Source: Staphylococcus pseudoxylosus (lineage in GTDB: Bacteria; Bacillota; Bacilli; Staphylococcales; Staphylococcaceae). From it: a stretch of DNA of 64,000 nucleotides. The DNA is taken from contig NZ_RCVN01000007.1 in NCBI RefSeq assembly GCF_003697915.1, positions 62,001-126,000 of the forward strand, in the 5' to 3' direction. A program made the translations under genes and the position numbers. Shown here in pieces: positions 55,044-64,000 of this stretch; positions within the stretch are counted from its first letter, which is position 1; the number at the start of each line of letters is the position of its first letter. The notes under the pieces are model-generated. The model had not been told where the DNA came from. It saw nothing but the letters and a program-made list of their open reading frames with translations, and did no database searches.

Positions 55044-55086
55044 AAGAGACTAACAGCAAAGTTTATAACTTTGCTGTTAGTCTCTT
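55044..55086. terminator. Terminator after the DJ-1 gene
   Basis: A perfect 19-pair stem, AAGAGACTAACAGCAAAGT (55044-55062) with its complement (55068-55086), and a five-base loop. Confidence 0.9.
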
Positions 55087-55270
55087 GTTGTTAGGTTTTT
55101 ATAAAAATAAAATGAACTTAACTTCATTAAGATAACTTATAATCTACGATAAAATATTAGATATTCTACATACTGTTTTTGTAATGTAACCTATTTCGAA
55201 ATTCTACTAATCTTTTAACTTCATCTATACTATTAATTGTTAAAAATTACAATGGAGAGCAATTTAATTT

Positions 55271-57531
55271 ATGAATGATATTACCATTATAGGAGCTTCA
55301 CAAAATAATTTGAAAAATATAAATATAACTATACCTAAACATTTAGTTACAGTATTTACAGGTCGTTCTGGTTCAGGTAAGTCATCACTGGTTTTCAGAA
55401 CAATAGCTGCTGAATCTGAACAACTTTTAAATGAAAGTTATTCTAGCTACATTCAATTTCATTTAAATAAGCAGCCTAAACCAAAAGTAAAAGCAATTAA
55501 AAATCTTCCTGTTGCAATGACGATTAGTCAAAAAAGATTTAATGGTAATTCTCGCTCTACTGTAGGTACAGTATCTGATATATACGCCTCTGTTAGATTG
55601 TTATGGTCAAGGATAGGTGAGCCTTTTGTCGGTTATTCAGATGCCTTTTCATTTAACAGTCCCAATGGTATGTGTGAAACATGTGAAGGATTAGGTTACA
55701 TTGAAGACATTAATTTAAATGAGCTCTTAGATTGGAACAAATCTTTAAATGAAGGTGCTATTAATTTTCCATCTTTTGGACCTGATAAAGAAAGAGGTAA
55801 AGCTTATCGTGATAGTGGTCTGTTTGATAATGATAAAAAATTAAAAGCATATACAAAAGAAGAATTAGATTTGTTTTTGTATCAGGAGCCAATAAAATTA
55901 AAAAAACCACCTGAAGAATGGCGGAAATCAGCAAAATATGTGGGACTTATACCTAGGTTTAGAAGAATATTCTTGGGAGATAAAGAATTTAACAAAAAAC
56001 GTTATGCTAAACATCTTAAAAATGTTGTGGAAAATAAAATTTGTCCAACTTGTAACGGTCAACGTTTAAATTCGAAAATTTTGAGTTGTAAAATTATGTG
56101 GAAAAATATTTCAGATTTCACACAATTGACTGTAAAAGAAAATTTAGCATTTCTTAATAAATTAAATAATTCAACAGCCCAGTTTATTATTGAACCACTC
56201 CGAAAACAATTAGAAGCACTTGATTATATAGGATTAAGTTATTTAACTCTTGACCGTGTAACCACTTCTTTATCAGGTGGAGAAGCACAACGGCTTAAAT
56301 TAATACGACATTTAAATAGTTCCTATCTGATTTGGTTTATATCATTGATGAACCAAGTGTTGGTTTACATCCAGAGGATATTGCAAAAATAAATGAAATT
56401 TTGAAATCTTTAAAACATAAAGGTAATACAGTATTAATTGTAGAACATGACCCTGATGTAATTAAAGAAGCAGATTATATTATTGATATGGGGCCAAGTT
56501 CAGGGGCGCAAGGTGGAGAGATAACGTTTAAGGGAACATACAAAGAATTATTGTCTTCAGATACATCTACTGGGGAAGCACTACGTATCAAACATCACTT
56601 AAAAAATGAGATACGTGAAGCAAAGAGTTTTTATCATCTGGGACCAGTGACCCAAAACAATTTGAATAATGTGACAGTTGATATACCCAAGCATGTTTTG
56701 ACAGTATTAACTGGAGTAGCAGGTTCTGGGAAAAGTTCACTTGTTAAGGCAGGTTTTGCAAAAAATGATAATGCAGTATTTATGGATCAAAAAGCGATAC
56801 AAGGTTCCGATCGGTCTAATTTACTAACTTATTTAGGTGTTTTTGATAGAGTCAGAAATTTTTTCAGCAAAGAAACTGGATTAAATAAATCTATGTTTAG
56901 TTATAATTCGAAAGGAGCTTGTCCCAATTGTGGTGGTAAAGGTTATATTGAAACAGAACTTGCATTTATGGGTGAATTTTCACAAACATGTGAAGTGTGC
57001 CACGGTAAACGTTATAAGCCAGAAGTGTTGAATGCAACTATAGATGGCTATTCCATTGCTGATTTCCTTGAATTGACTGTTGACGAAGGTATAAGATTTT
57101 TTGATAAAGAAAATGAAATTCAGTCTAAGTTACAAGCTATAAGTAAAACTGGATTAAATTACGTAACCCTTGGCCAACCTCTATCTACATTATCAGGTGG
57201 TGAAATTCAACGCGTTAAATTAGGCCAATATTTAAATGATGATGTTACAGATAGTATTTTTATATTTGATGAACCTACGACAGGTTTACATGAAGCTGAT
57301 ATTCCTATATTGATAAACTGTTTTAATGATCTTATTGAACAAAATAACACTGTTATTTTAATTGAACATAATTTATCAATTATGTGTGATGCTGATTGGA
57401 TTATAGATGTAGGACCAGGTCCTGGTCTAGATGGAGGTAAAGTACAATTTAGTGGCTATCCTATAAACTTTGTTAAAGAGAATAAAACATTAACATCTAA
57501 GCATTTGAAACTTTATATAGCAAATGATTAA
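55271..57531 (+). pseudogene. UvrA-like ABC protein (UvrA2/DrrC type), frameshifted
   Basis: Two overlapping frames make one UvrA-like protein. Frame 1 (55271 to about 56320) has Walker A GRSGSGKSSLVF, zinc-type CETCEGLGYI and CPTCNGQRLNS, and signature LSGGEAQRLKLIRHLNSS. Frame 2 (from 56332) resumes with VYIIDEPSVGLHPEDI (Walker B), a second Walker A GVAGSGKSSLVKA, CPNCGGKGYIETE, CEVCHGKRY and LSGGEIQRVKLGQYL, then FIFDEPTTGLH. Adding one base near 56320 (TCC for an expected TCCC, giving SSLSDLVYIIDE) restores about 753 residues, typical of short UvrA paralogues that lack the UvrB-binding domain and are linked to antibiotic or DNA-damage tolerance. Genuine mutation or sequencing error cannot be told apart here. 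Confidence 0.88.
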
Positions 57532-57616
57532 AATTGTTTCATATTTTCATAGAGCATTGGTTAGATTTAGAAATTTTGAAACTTAGCGATTCTGAAAATT
57601 ATCACATGAAATTAAT

Positions 57617-57660
57617 AAAGAAGTCTATATACTGGTTATAATCTGTATATAGACTTCTTT
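57617..57660. terminator. Bidirectional terminator between UvrA-like gene and Zn dehydrogenase
   Basis: AAAGAAGTCTATATAC (57617-57632) pairs perfectly with GTATATAGACTTCTTT (57645-57660). Confidence 0.85.
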
Positions 57661-57672
57661 ATATATTTATTA

Positions 57673-58821
57673 TTATGGTTTTAGAATTACTTTAATATTA
57701 TTATCTTTTTTCTGATCGAAAATATCATACGCTTGTTTTGCATCTTCTAAAGGCATTGTATGAGTTATAATTTCTGTTGGATCAAAAACCTCATTTTTAA
57801 TCATTTCATATAATTTTGGCATTTGATGAATAACTGGCGCTTGTCCACTTTTTACTTGGACATCTCTATTGAAAATTAAATCTATTGGAAAATTGTCTGC
57901 AGGTGTACCGTAAATACCAGTTAATTGAATCGTTCCAAATTTTCTTACTGATTCAGCTGCTGTAATAATGGGACTAATATTACCTCGTTGCGCTGAATTT
58001 GAACTTATCTCTAAATCATCTTGAGCAACTTGGCCATCCATTCCAACACAATCTATAACGACATCTGCACCACCGCGTGTGCTTTCATGAAGTAATTTTC
58101 CTATATTATCTTCTCTAGAAAAATTATATACTTCAGCGCCATTGGATTTTTTGGCATGGGTTAATCTATGTTCTACATTGTCAATGGCAATAACACGTTC
58201 AGCGCCTTTTAATTTAGCAAATTTTTGTGCCATTAAACCGATTGGGCCACAACCGAGAACAATAACAGTATCTCCAGATTTTACGCCTGCATGTTCAACA
58301 CTCCAATAAGCTGTTGGGACCACATCAGATAAAAATAATACTTGTTCGTCTTTCAAATCACTATCTGGAACTTTGAAAGAGGAGAAATCGGCAAATGGGA
58401 CTCTCAAATACTCTGCTTGACCTCCCCAGTGGTTTCCGTGCATGCCACCAAAACCGAAGAGTCCACCATTATTCATTTTCCAACTTGCCGGTGATGGATT
58501 AGAATTATCACACTGAGACTCCATTTCATTATTACAATAGAAACAATCGCCACAACCTATGTTAAAAGGTATAACTACTCTATCTCCCTTTTTTAAGGTT
58601 TTAACCTCTTTTCCTACTTCTTCTACAATTCCCATTGGCTCATGTCCAATAACAAAATCAGGATCCATAAATAAATCACCTTGATGGTAAAGATGTAAAT
58701 CAGAACCACATATACCTGAAGCTGTTATTTTTATAATTGCATCCGTTGATTCTTCTATTATTGGATCATGTACTTCACGCACTTCCATATTTTTATGACC
58801 TTGATAAGTAACTGCTTTCAT
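57673..58821 (-). CDS. Zinc dehydrogenase, formaldehyde-dehydrogenase-like
   Basis: 382 residues from ATG at 58821; the ATG nine bases earlier overlaps the GGAGG site. Medium-chain dehydrogenase: MKAVTYQGHKNMEVREV, ASGICGSDLHLYHQG near 37 (catalytic Cys), GHEPMG near 62, structural zinc CGDCFYCNNEMESQC near 94, and cofactor loop VIVLGCGPIGLMAQKFAK near 187. The inserted region after VIDCVGMDG (residues about 260-290) is typical of the glutathione-independent formaldehyde dehydrogenase and related threonine-dehydrogenase-like branch. A role in aldehyde detoxification is inferred and would suit the neighbouring ribulose monophosphate pathway genes. Confidence 0.88.
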   Translation of the reverse strand: MKAVTYQGHKNMEVREVHDPIIEESTDAIIKITASGICGSDLHLYHQGDLFMDPDFVIGHEPMGIVEEVGKEVKTLKKGDRVVIPFNIGCGDCFYCNNEMESQCDNSNPSPASWKMNNGGLFGFGGMHGNHWGGQAEYLRVPFADFSSFKVPDSDLKDEQVLFLSDVVPTAYWSVEHAGVKSGDTVIVLGCGPIGLMAQKFAKLKGAERVIAIDNVEHRLTHAKKSNGAEVYNFSREDNIGKLLHESTRGGADVVIDCVGMDGQVAQDDLEISSNSAQRGNISPIITAAESVRKFGTIQLTGIYGTPADNFPIDLIFNRDVQVKSGQAPVIHQMPKLYEMIKNEVFDPTEIITHTMPLEDAKQAYDIFDQKKDNNIKVILKP

Positions 58822-59393
58822 TTGTACCATCCTCCTCTAAAGATTTTACCCTTGGTATTATAATGTAAACTCAGAGGAATAAATTGATTTATTACTCTTT
58901 TCAGAAAATTGTTAGTTCATATGTAGCAAAATGCCAAACATCGTATTTATTTAGCCAAAATTAATTAAAAAGTAATTATAGATAAGTTTAATACACGTAA
59001 GCAATATACTATACTAAAATTAAAGATTTACCTAAAAGTAACTATACAGTTTTGAACCATTTATAAGTAATTGCTGATTTTAAAGAAGAATTTGTGTGTT
59101 TTCTTAAACCGAAATAAAAATCTGAAAAGCGAAGGATTTTAATGTTTATTGCTTTTAAAAGCTGATAATTTAAATGCACATTATGTTATTGCTACTTTTT
59201 GGGAAATTAAGTTACTTACAAACTATGGCAAGATTCTCGAAAATATAAAGTACCTCATAAGAAAAGAGAGATAAAAAATGTATAGATCAAGATATATTCG
59301 TTAACGAGCATGTTTTGAAATGATTAAGACACTCTTTATAAAGAAGTATCTTTTTTATACTACTTTATAGCTTAAAAATTTTGAAAAATTTGT
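58822..59393. other. 570-bp intergenic region, no gene
   Basis: AT-rich with no supported open frame. The only recognisable element is a repeat-type terminator near 59312-59353, just after the EamA gene's 3' end. Confidence 0.5.
59312..59353. repeat. Dispersed TTTTGAAACGATTAAG element with hairpin
   Basis: TGTTTTGAAATGATTAAG followed by an imperfect AAGACACTCTTT/AAAGAAGTATCTT hairpin and T run. Lies downstream of the EamA gene. Confidence 0.6.
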
Positions 59394-60305
59394 TTAATTT
59401 TCATACTTACTTTTTTTCGGTGTAGTTAAAGCTACGACAGCTATAATAATAAATAGTCCGCCTACTAGTTGATAGTATCCAAAGGATTCATTTAACCAAG
59501 TAATTGAAATGATGATGGCAACAAGAGGTTCTATACTGGATAAAATGCTTGTTTCAGATGGAGATAAATACTTTAAACTTCCAATATAAAGAAGAAAAGA
59601 AAGAGTTCCACTTATAATCACACCTAATAACATGATAGTTGTTGTGATTGTTAAGTCTTCAATAAAACTTTGAATACTAAAATTTAAATTTAATAAAAAG
59701 GAAAGTACACCTGCGATTAACATCCCCCACCCAACCACAAGAATGACGCCCCATTTCTTGATTAAAGAAACGGGTTGTATAGTATAAAATGTAAAACCTA
59801 ACATTGTAAGAATTCCAAAGATAATACCCTGTTTGGTTAGAAGAATGTTTTGATACGAACCATTTGTGATTAAAAAATAGAGACCAATTAAAGCTATAAC
59901 TATAGAAATAAATTGTCTGGCAGTTGGTAGCTGCTTGATTTGTATGGATACATAAATTGTAATAAGGATTGGAGCAAAAAACTGAAACAACATAGCCGTG
60001 ACAGCATTGCTTACATTGATTGCCTCGATAAAAAAGTATTGAGCACCGAGCATACCAATAGCGCCAAATAATATAAGTTGAATTCTGTGACCCGGGTGCT
60101 TCCAAATTTCAAAGATTTGTTTTTTTGAAAAAGAAAGGTACAAGAGAAGAAAAATTCCAGCTAATAATAAGCGAAAAACAAGAAAATCTATGGATGAAAT
60201 GCTGGAATGTTGGAAAAGCCACTGTATCATCGGTCCCGATAGGCCCCAAAGAGTTGCTCCGCTAATAATAATAATAAATCCTATATGTTGATTTTGTTGA
60301 TTCAT
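59394..60305 (-). CDS. EamA/DMT-family exporter
   Basis: 303 residues, ten predicted membrane helices in two EamA halves (GATLWGLSGPMIQWLF at residue 16 and FVTMLGFTFYTIQPV-type segment near 165). ILSSIEPLVAIIISITWLNE near 255 is the family's conserved last-third motif. Members export amino acids or metabolites. It is divergent from the MocR regulator, the common arrangement in which the regulator controls the exporter. GGAGGG precedes the ATG. Confidence 0.9.
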   Translation of the reverse strand: MNQQNQHIGFIIIISGATLWGLSGPMIQWLFQHSSISSIDFLVFRLLLAGIFLLLYLSFSKKQIFEIWKHPGHRIQLILFGAIGMLGAQYFFIEAINVSNAVTAMLFQFFAPILITIYVSIQIKQLPTARQFISIVIALIGLYFLITNGSYQNILLTKQGIIFGILTMLGFTFYTIQPVSLIKKWGVILVVGWGMLIAGVLSFLLNLNFSIQSFIEDLTITTTIMLLGVIISGTLSFLLYIGSLKYLSPSETSILSSIEPLVAIIISITWLNESFGYYQLVGGLFIIIAVVALTTPKKSKYEN

Positions 60306-60431
60306 TTTAACCCTCCATTGTTGTTGTTTTTTTATTTCTATGATGTAAAAATTATACTCTTGAGGTATTATAGTGAATATCTGACTCTTTTATAAGTGCC
60401 AGTATTTTATTAGTAGAGGGGGCCAGAGTTA

Positions 60432-61844
60432 ATGTTACAGTTAACACCGAATTTTGATATTCAAGGCAAAGATCCGATTTATATCCAGTTATATTCGTAT
60501 ATTAAACAAGAGATAAAGAAAAAAAGATTATTACCTGAAATGAAATTGCCTTCAAAACGAAAACTTTCTCAGCATCTTTGCGTTAGTCAAAATACTGTTG
60601 AATCTGCCTATGGGCAATTAGTTGCTGAAGGCTACTTAAAAGCACTTCCTAGAAAAGGATATTATGTTTGCGATATTGAAGAAGAGGATTTTAATATAAA
60701 TTATCAAAACCCCCAGTATGTGGAAGAAAAATTAAATAAAAACGATGGTTATACCTATGATTTTGCATACACTGGTGTTGATCTAGAATCTTTTCCTTTT
60801 AACCTTTATAGAAAGTTGATAAATGAAATATTTCAAAGTGATAACAAACAAATATTACAGTTAGGCCATCCTCAAGGAGAGCTATATTTACGAAGAGCGA
60901 TTGCGGATTATATTTACGAAGCAAGAGGAGTAAAATGTTATCCAAGTCAAATTGTTATCGGATCTGGCACACAAACTTTAATGAAGATACTTTTTCTATT
61001 ATTACCAAGGAGCAAATTTGCTGTTGAAGACCCTGGCTATCATAGGAAAGTGATGTTGTTTGAAAAAGAAGCAAATCAAGTAGAATTGGTTCCAATCGAT
61101 TCAGAAGGTATGCTTGTTTCCCATTTAAGTAAATCTGATGCAGATGTAGCGATTGTGACGCCGTCCCATCAGTTTCCTAGTGGTATGATTATGCCGGTTT
61201 CAAAACGCTTACAAATATTGAAATGGGCAAAAGAGCAAAAAGACCGTTATATTATTGAAGATGATTATGATAGTGAATTTCGATATAGTGGTAAACCAGT
61301 ACCTGCGCTTCAAGGGTTAGATACCGGAGAAAATGTGATTTATATGGGTACTTTCTCCAAATTACTATTACCTTCTCTGCGTATTAGTTATATGGTTTTA
61401 CCAATTTCTCTAATCAAGATTTATCAAGAAGACTTTTTCTTTTATGCTCAAACAGTCTCTCGCATAGACCAAAATATCTTAAAAGAATTTTTAAATAGAG
61501 GACATTGGGAAAAACATATTCAAAAAATGAAAGTGGTTTATCGAAAAAAAAGAGATGTTTTAATTACAGCTATTTCAAAATATTTCCCAGAAAGTGTTGA
61601 AGTTATAGGCCAAGACTCTGGTTTGCATTTAACCCTACGTTTAAATAATGGTATGACGGAACAAGAGGCTATTGATCAAGCAGCAAAATTTGGTATAAAA
61701 GTAAATTCTGTTTCTGAATACGGGGAAAATGATGGCCAAACCGTCCTCCTTGGCTTTGCAGTACTATCCATAGAACAAATAAAAGCAGCAGTTAAACTGC
61801 TTGAAAAAGCATGGTTTGAAAAAAATACAAGTAATCATTATTAA
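60432..61844 (+). CDS. MocR/PdxR-type regulator (GntR-aminotransferase fusion)
   Basis: 470 residues. A winged-helix GntR domain (residues about 1-80: DPIYIQLYSYIKQEIKKKRL, LPSKRKLSQHLCVSQNTVES) is joined to a fold-type I aminotransferase domain (about 120-465). The PLP Lys is in YMGTFSKLLLPSLRISY near residue 310, and IEDDYDSEFRYSG near 275 carries the conserved Asp and Tyr. MocR proteins sense PLP or its adducts with amino acids. It probably controls the divergent EamA gene across the 126-base gap. GGGGG precedes the ATG. Confidence 0.93.
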   Translation: MLQLTPNFDIQGKDPIYIQLYSYIKQEIKKKRLLPEMKLPSKRKLSQHLCVSQNTVESAYGQLVAEGYLKALPRKGYYVCDIEEEDFNINYQNPQYVEEKLNKNDGYTYDFAYTGVDLESFPFNLYRKLINEIFQSDNKQILQLGHPQGELYLRRAIADYIYEARGVKCYPSQIVIGSGTQTLMKILFLLLPRSKFAVEDPGYHRKVMLFEKEANQVELVPIDSEGMLVSHLSKSDADVAIVTPSHQFPSGMIMPVSKRLQILKWAKEQKDRYIIEDDYDSEFRYSGKPVPALQGLDTGENVIYMGTFSKLLLPSLRISYMVLPISLIKIYQEDFFFYAQTVSRIDQNILKEFLNRGHWEKHIQKMKVVYRKKRDVLITAISKYFPESVEVIGQDSGLHLTLRLNNGMTEQEAIDQAAKFGIKVNSVSEYGENDGQTVLLGFAVLSIEQIKAAVKLLEKAWFEKNTSNHY

Positions 61845-62250
61845 GATTTTCTTTTTCAATAATGACTCTAAAGGTAAGTATATACAAAGTATTGTATATA
61901 AGAATGATGCTAAAAGAGACTTTTGTTACTCATACTGTGATATCAACAATAGTTTCGATAGCAAAGTTAGTATTTATACTAATATTCCATTATTTTTAAT
62001 ATTAATTTTATTATAAAGATTAACTTAAAGCGAAGTATAATTATACTTCGCCTTTTTAAATATATAATCTAATGACCCTATATACACTATTAATATCAGA
62101 AAAAATATTTTGTATGTTTAGAGCGTACTTATATGTCTCTGAGTCGTTCTCTATTTATATCGATCTACTAGTCCATATAAAAACATATCAATATTCCTGA
62201 AAGAGATTATATAAAGTTCGGTTCAATTTTTCTTCTTTTAAAAAAATTAA
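61845..62250. other. Intergenic region with terminator
   Basis: Contains the MocR terminator (62029-62058). A 31-codon hydrophobic frame at 61903-61998 lacks a ribosome binding site and is not called. Confidence 0.5.
62029..62058 (+). terminator. Terminator after the MocR gene
   Basis: AGCGAAGTATAA (62029-62040) abuts its complement TTATACTTCGCC (62041-62052), followed by a T run. Confidence 0.75.
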
Positions 62251-62595
62251 CTAATTTTCATTGTTAATTAATTTCAAATATTCATCTCCCCATTCACAAA
62301 TACCATAGACCACATTGTCGAGAGACAAACCAACACTAGTTAATCGATATTCAACTTTTGGAGGGACTACTGGATATATAGTTCTTTTTATTATCATATC
62401 CTTTTCAAGCTCTCTTAATTGTCTAATTAACATTCTTTGATTAATATCTGGTAATTTTTTTTCTAATTCACTCAACCTAAGTACTTTTGATTGTAATAAA
62501 TGATAAATAATAGGGATTTTCCACCTACCACCAATTACTGATAAAGCTAAATCTTTAGAAGTGTAAAATAATTTATTATTGTATTCTATTAACAA
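62251..62595 (-). CDS. hxlR: HxlR-family regulator of the RuMP genes
   Basis: 114 residues, TTG start six bases after GAGGAG. Winged-helix HxlR pattern: ALSVIGGRWKIPIIYHLLQS near residue 17, RLSELEKKLPDINQRMLIRQ near 40, RTIYPVVPPKVEYRLTSVG near 72. It is divergent from hps-phi across a 90-base gap, and HxlR proteins activate these genes in response to formaldehyde in Bacillus subtilis. A decayed copy lies at 53815-54028. Confidence 0.93.
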   Translation of the reverse strand: MLIEYNNKLFYTSKDLALSVIGGRWKIPIIYHLLQSKVLRLSELEKKLPDINQRMLIRQLRELEKDMIIKRTIYPVVPPKVEYRLTSVGLSLDNVVYGICEWGDEYLKLINNEN

Positions 62596-62685
62596 TTTCT
62601 TCTCCTCAGTGACATATTTGTCAGTATTGTATTATCGAAGTTATTATACCATAATGAATACATAATATATAGGAGGTAATAACAT

Positions 62686-63318
62686 ATGGAATTACAACTA
62701 GCAATTGATTTATTGAATAAAGAGGAAGCGACAAAACTTGCGAATAAAGTTAAAGATTATGTTGATATCGTAGAAATCGGTACACCAATCGTTATTAATG
62801 AAGGTTTACCAGCGGTTCAACATTTAAACGATAATATAGAAGGCGTAAAAGTGCTTGCAGATTTAAAAATTATGGATGCTGCAGACTACGAAGTAAGCCA
62901 AGCAGTTAAATTTGGTGCAGACGTAGTAACAATTTTAGGTGTTGCTGAAGATGCATCAATTAAAGCAGCAGTTGAAGAAGCACATAAAAGTGGTAAAGAA
63001 CTGTTAGTAGATATGATTGCAGTCCAAGATTTAGAAAAACGTGCTAAAGAATTAGACGATTTAGGCGCAGACTATATCGCTGTGCATACTGGTTATGACT
63101 TACAAGCTGAAGGTCAATCTCCTTTAGAAAGTTTACGTAAAGTTAAATCAGTTATTTCTAATTCTAAAGTAGCTGTTATTGGTGGTATTAAACCAGATAC
63201 AATTAAAGAAGTTGTAGCAGAAGAACCAGACTTGGTTGTAGTTGGTGGCGGTATTGCTAACGCAGACGATCCAGTTGAAGCTGCTAAACAATGTAGAGAT
63301 GCGATTGAAGGCAGATAA
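62686..63318 (+). CDS. hxlA: 3-hexulose-6-phosphate synthase
   Basis: 210 residues, full length. HPS joins formaldehyde to ribulose 5-phosphate as the first step of formaldehyde fixation through the ribulose monophosphate pathway. It is a small TIM barrel: ELQLAIDLLNKEEATKLANK, DLKIMDAADYEVSQAVKFGA (catalytic DxKxxD) near residue 61, and VGGGIANADDPVEAAKQCRD near 187 for phosphate binding. AGGAGGT precedes the ATG. The next gene begins one base after its stop. Confidence 0.96.
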   Translation: MELQLAIDLLNKEEATKLANKVKDYVDIVEIGTPIVINEGLPAVQHLNDNIEGVKVLADLKIMDAADYEVSQAVKFGADVVTILGVAEDASIKAAVEEAHKSGKELLVDMIAVQDLEKRAKELDDLGADYIAVHTGYDLQAEGQSPLESLRKVKSVISNSKVAVIGGIKPDTIKEVVAEEPDLVVVGGGIANADDPVEAAKQCRDAIEGR

Positions 63319-63319
63319 T

Positions 63320-63868
63320 ATGACTGAAATTACAAATTATCGCTTAATATTAGATGAATTAGACCATACACTATCACACGTTAAAGATAGTGAAGCAAAA
63401 ACGTTTTTAACACAAGTGGTTGAAGCGAATCAAATATTTGTTGCAGGAAAAGGTCGCTCTGGCTTTGTAGCAAATAGTTTTGCAATGCGTTTAAATCAAT
63501 TAGGTAAATACGCGCATGTTGTGGGTGAGTCCACTACACCTTCCATTACCGAAAAAGATTTGTTTGTTATCCTTTCTGGCTCAGGTTCGACAGAGCATTT
63601 AAGATTATTAGCAGATAAAGCTAAAGCTGTAGGTGCAGAAGTTGTATTATTGTCAACAAATCCAACGTCAAAGATTGGTGAACTTGCAAATGCAGTGATT
63701 GAATTACCGGCGGGAACGAAATATGATGCTGAAGGTTCAGCACAACCTCTAGGTAGCTTATTTGAACAAGCATCACAAGTGTTTTTAGATAGTATTGTTT
63801 TAGATTTAATGACTGAGATAAACGTTGATGAAGAAACAATGCAGCAAAATCATGCTAATCTGGAATAA
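63320..63868 (+). CDS. hxlB: 6-phospho-3-hexuloisomerase
   Basis: 182 residues from the ATG at 63320 (MTEITNYRLILDEL), one base after the hps stop; a longer frame reaching into hps is rejected. It has an SIS sugar-isomerase fold: FVAGKGRSGFVANSFAMRL near residue 36, VILSGSGSTEHLRLLADKAK near 83, and the family's AQPLGSLFEQASQVFLD near 137. It converts the HPS product to fructose 6-phosphate. With hps it forms a translationally coupled pair. Confidence 0.95.
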   Translation: MTEITNYRLILDELDHTLSHVKDSEAKTFLTQVVEANQIFVAGKGRSGFVANSFAMRLNQLGKYAHVVGESTTPSITEKDLFVILSGSGSTEHLRLLADKAKAVGAEVVLLSTNPTSKIGELANAVIELPAGTKYDAEGSAQPLGSLFEQASQVFLDSIVLDLMTEINVDEETMQQNHANLE

Positions 63869-63892
63869 AACCTACAAAAGATAATTCACTTT

Positions 63893-63925
63893 AATACTCC
63901 ACATTTATTTGTGGAGTATTTTTAA
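63893..63925 (+). terminator. Terminator after hxlB
   Basis: AATACTCCACA (63893-63903) pairs perfectly with TGTGGAGTATT (63910-63920) and a T run follows. Confidence 0.85.
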
Positions 63926-64000
63926 TTTAAAGAAACGCTTTAAGATATTTCCTAGTAGTTATAAAAATTAATTAGTATTGAATATCACTACTACATTTTT

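Noticed and set aside
59677..60105. 142-codon frame within the EamA gene, rich in Cys, Tyr and Trp
   Set aside because: Same-strand frame-shifted reading of the EamA exporter; composition is implausible for a real protein.
61903..61998. 31-codon hydrophobic peptide after the MocR gene, toxin-like in look
   Set aside because: No ribosome binding site or promoter of its own, and AT-rich sequence readily yields such frames.
63242..63319. Upstream extension of the hxlB frame into hps
   Set aside because: It overlaps the conserved end of hps; the ATG at 63320 gives the normal 182-residue isomerase.

Overview
The window reads as a chromosomal segment of a coagulase-negative Staphylococcus. It is AT-rich, starts include ATG, TTG and GTG behind strong GGAGG-type ribosome binding sites, and many products are recognisably staphylococcal (rpsF-ssb, YchF, the mpsABC bicarbonate/membrane-potential system, hxlR/hps/phi, a DJ-1 protein close to the S. 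aureus form as I remember it). I cannot fix the species from sequence alone. The combination of thiC, TctABC, GH4/GPH sugar genes and a large NRPS makes S. aureus unlikely.

Left end (1-2.2 kb): an edge-truncated small membrane protein, a small zinc-ribbon protein preceded by a well-delimited ~110-nt RNA unit, tandem hairpins, an orphan secretion-less hypothetical protein, and rpsR. Next (2.4-20.6 kb) is the standout, a minus-strand operon of a 5598-residue five-module NRPS, an Sfp-type phosphopantetheinyl transferase and a type II thioesterase. The NRPS has a starter condensation domain, five adenylation domains with serine-like codes and a terminal reductase, so it should make a new N-acylated, Ser-rich pentapeptide released as an aldehyde or alcohol. 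The operon sits between ssb and rpsR, splitting the normally contiguous rpsF-ssb-rpsR operon, and rpsR has its own predicted promoter.

Core block (21.1-31.4 kb): ssb, rpsF, a secreted GH25-like protein, ychF, a DUF951 protein, an MscS channel, then mpsC, mpsB and mpsA with a long leader that contains an intrinsic terminator. 

Accessory metabolic block (31.9-50.8 kb): AraC regulator, GH4 glycosidase and a frameshifted GPH symporter; divergent gntP facing a hydroxypyruvate-isomerase-like/hydroxyacid-dehydrogenase pair with cre sites; a cre-linked 22-residue microprotein transcript; Zn alcohol dehydrogenase; DUF805 protein; an XRE regulator translationally coupled to a YidC insertase; TctABC with a perfect cre; thiC under a TPP riboswitch; and an Fe-dependent alcohol dehydrogenase.

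Right block (51-64 kb): visible decay. It holds an LD-carboxypeptidase remnant, a frameshifted secreted four-Cys protein with a small membrane partner, a fused hxlR'/hps' remnant of the intact hxlR-hps-phi locus at the right edge, a frameshifted UvrA-like ABC protein, a formaldehyde-dehydrogenase-like Zn enzyme, and a divergent EamA exporter/MocR regulator pair. Several intergenic hairpins are preceded by a shared motif (TTTTGAAACGATTAAG), a dispersed terminator-like repeat. No tRNA, rRNA, CRISPR array, transposase or phage gene was seen.
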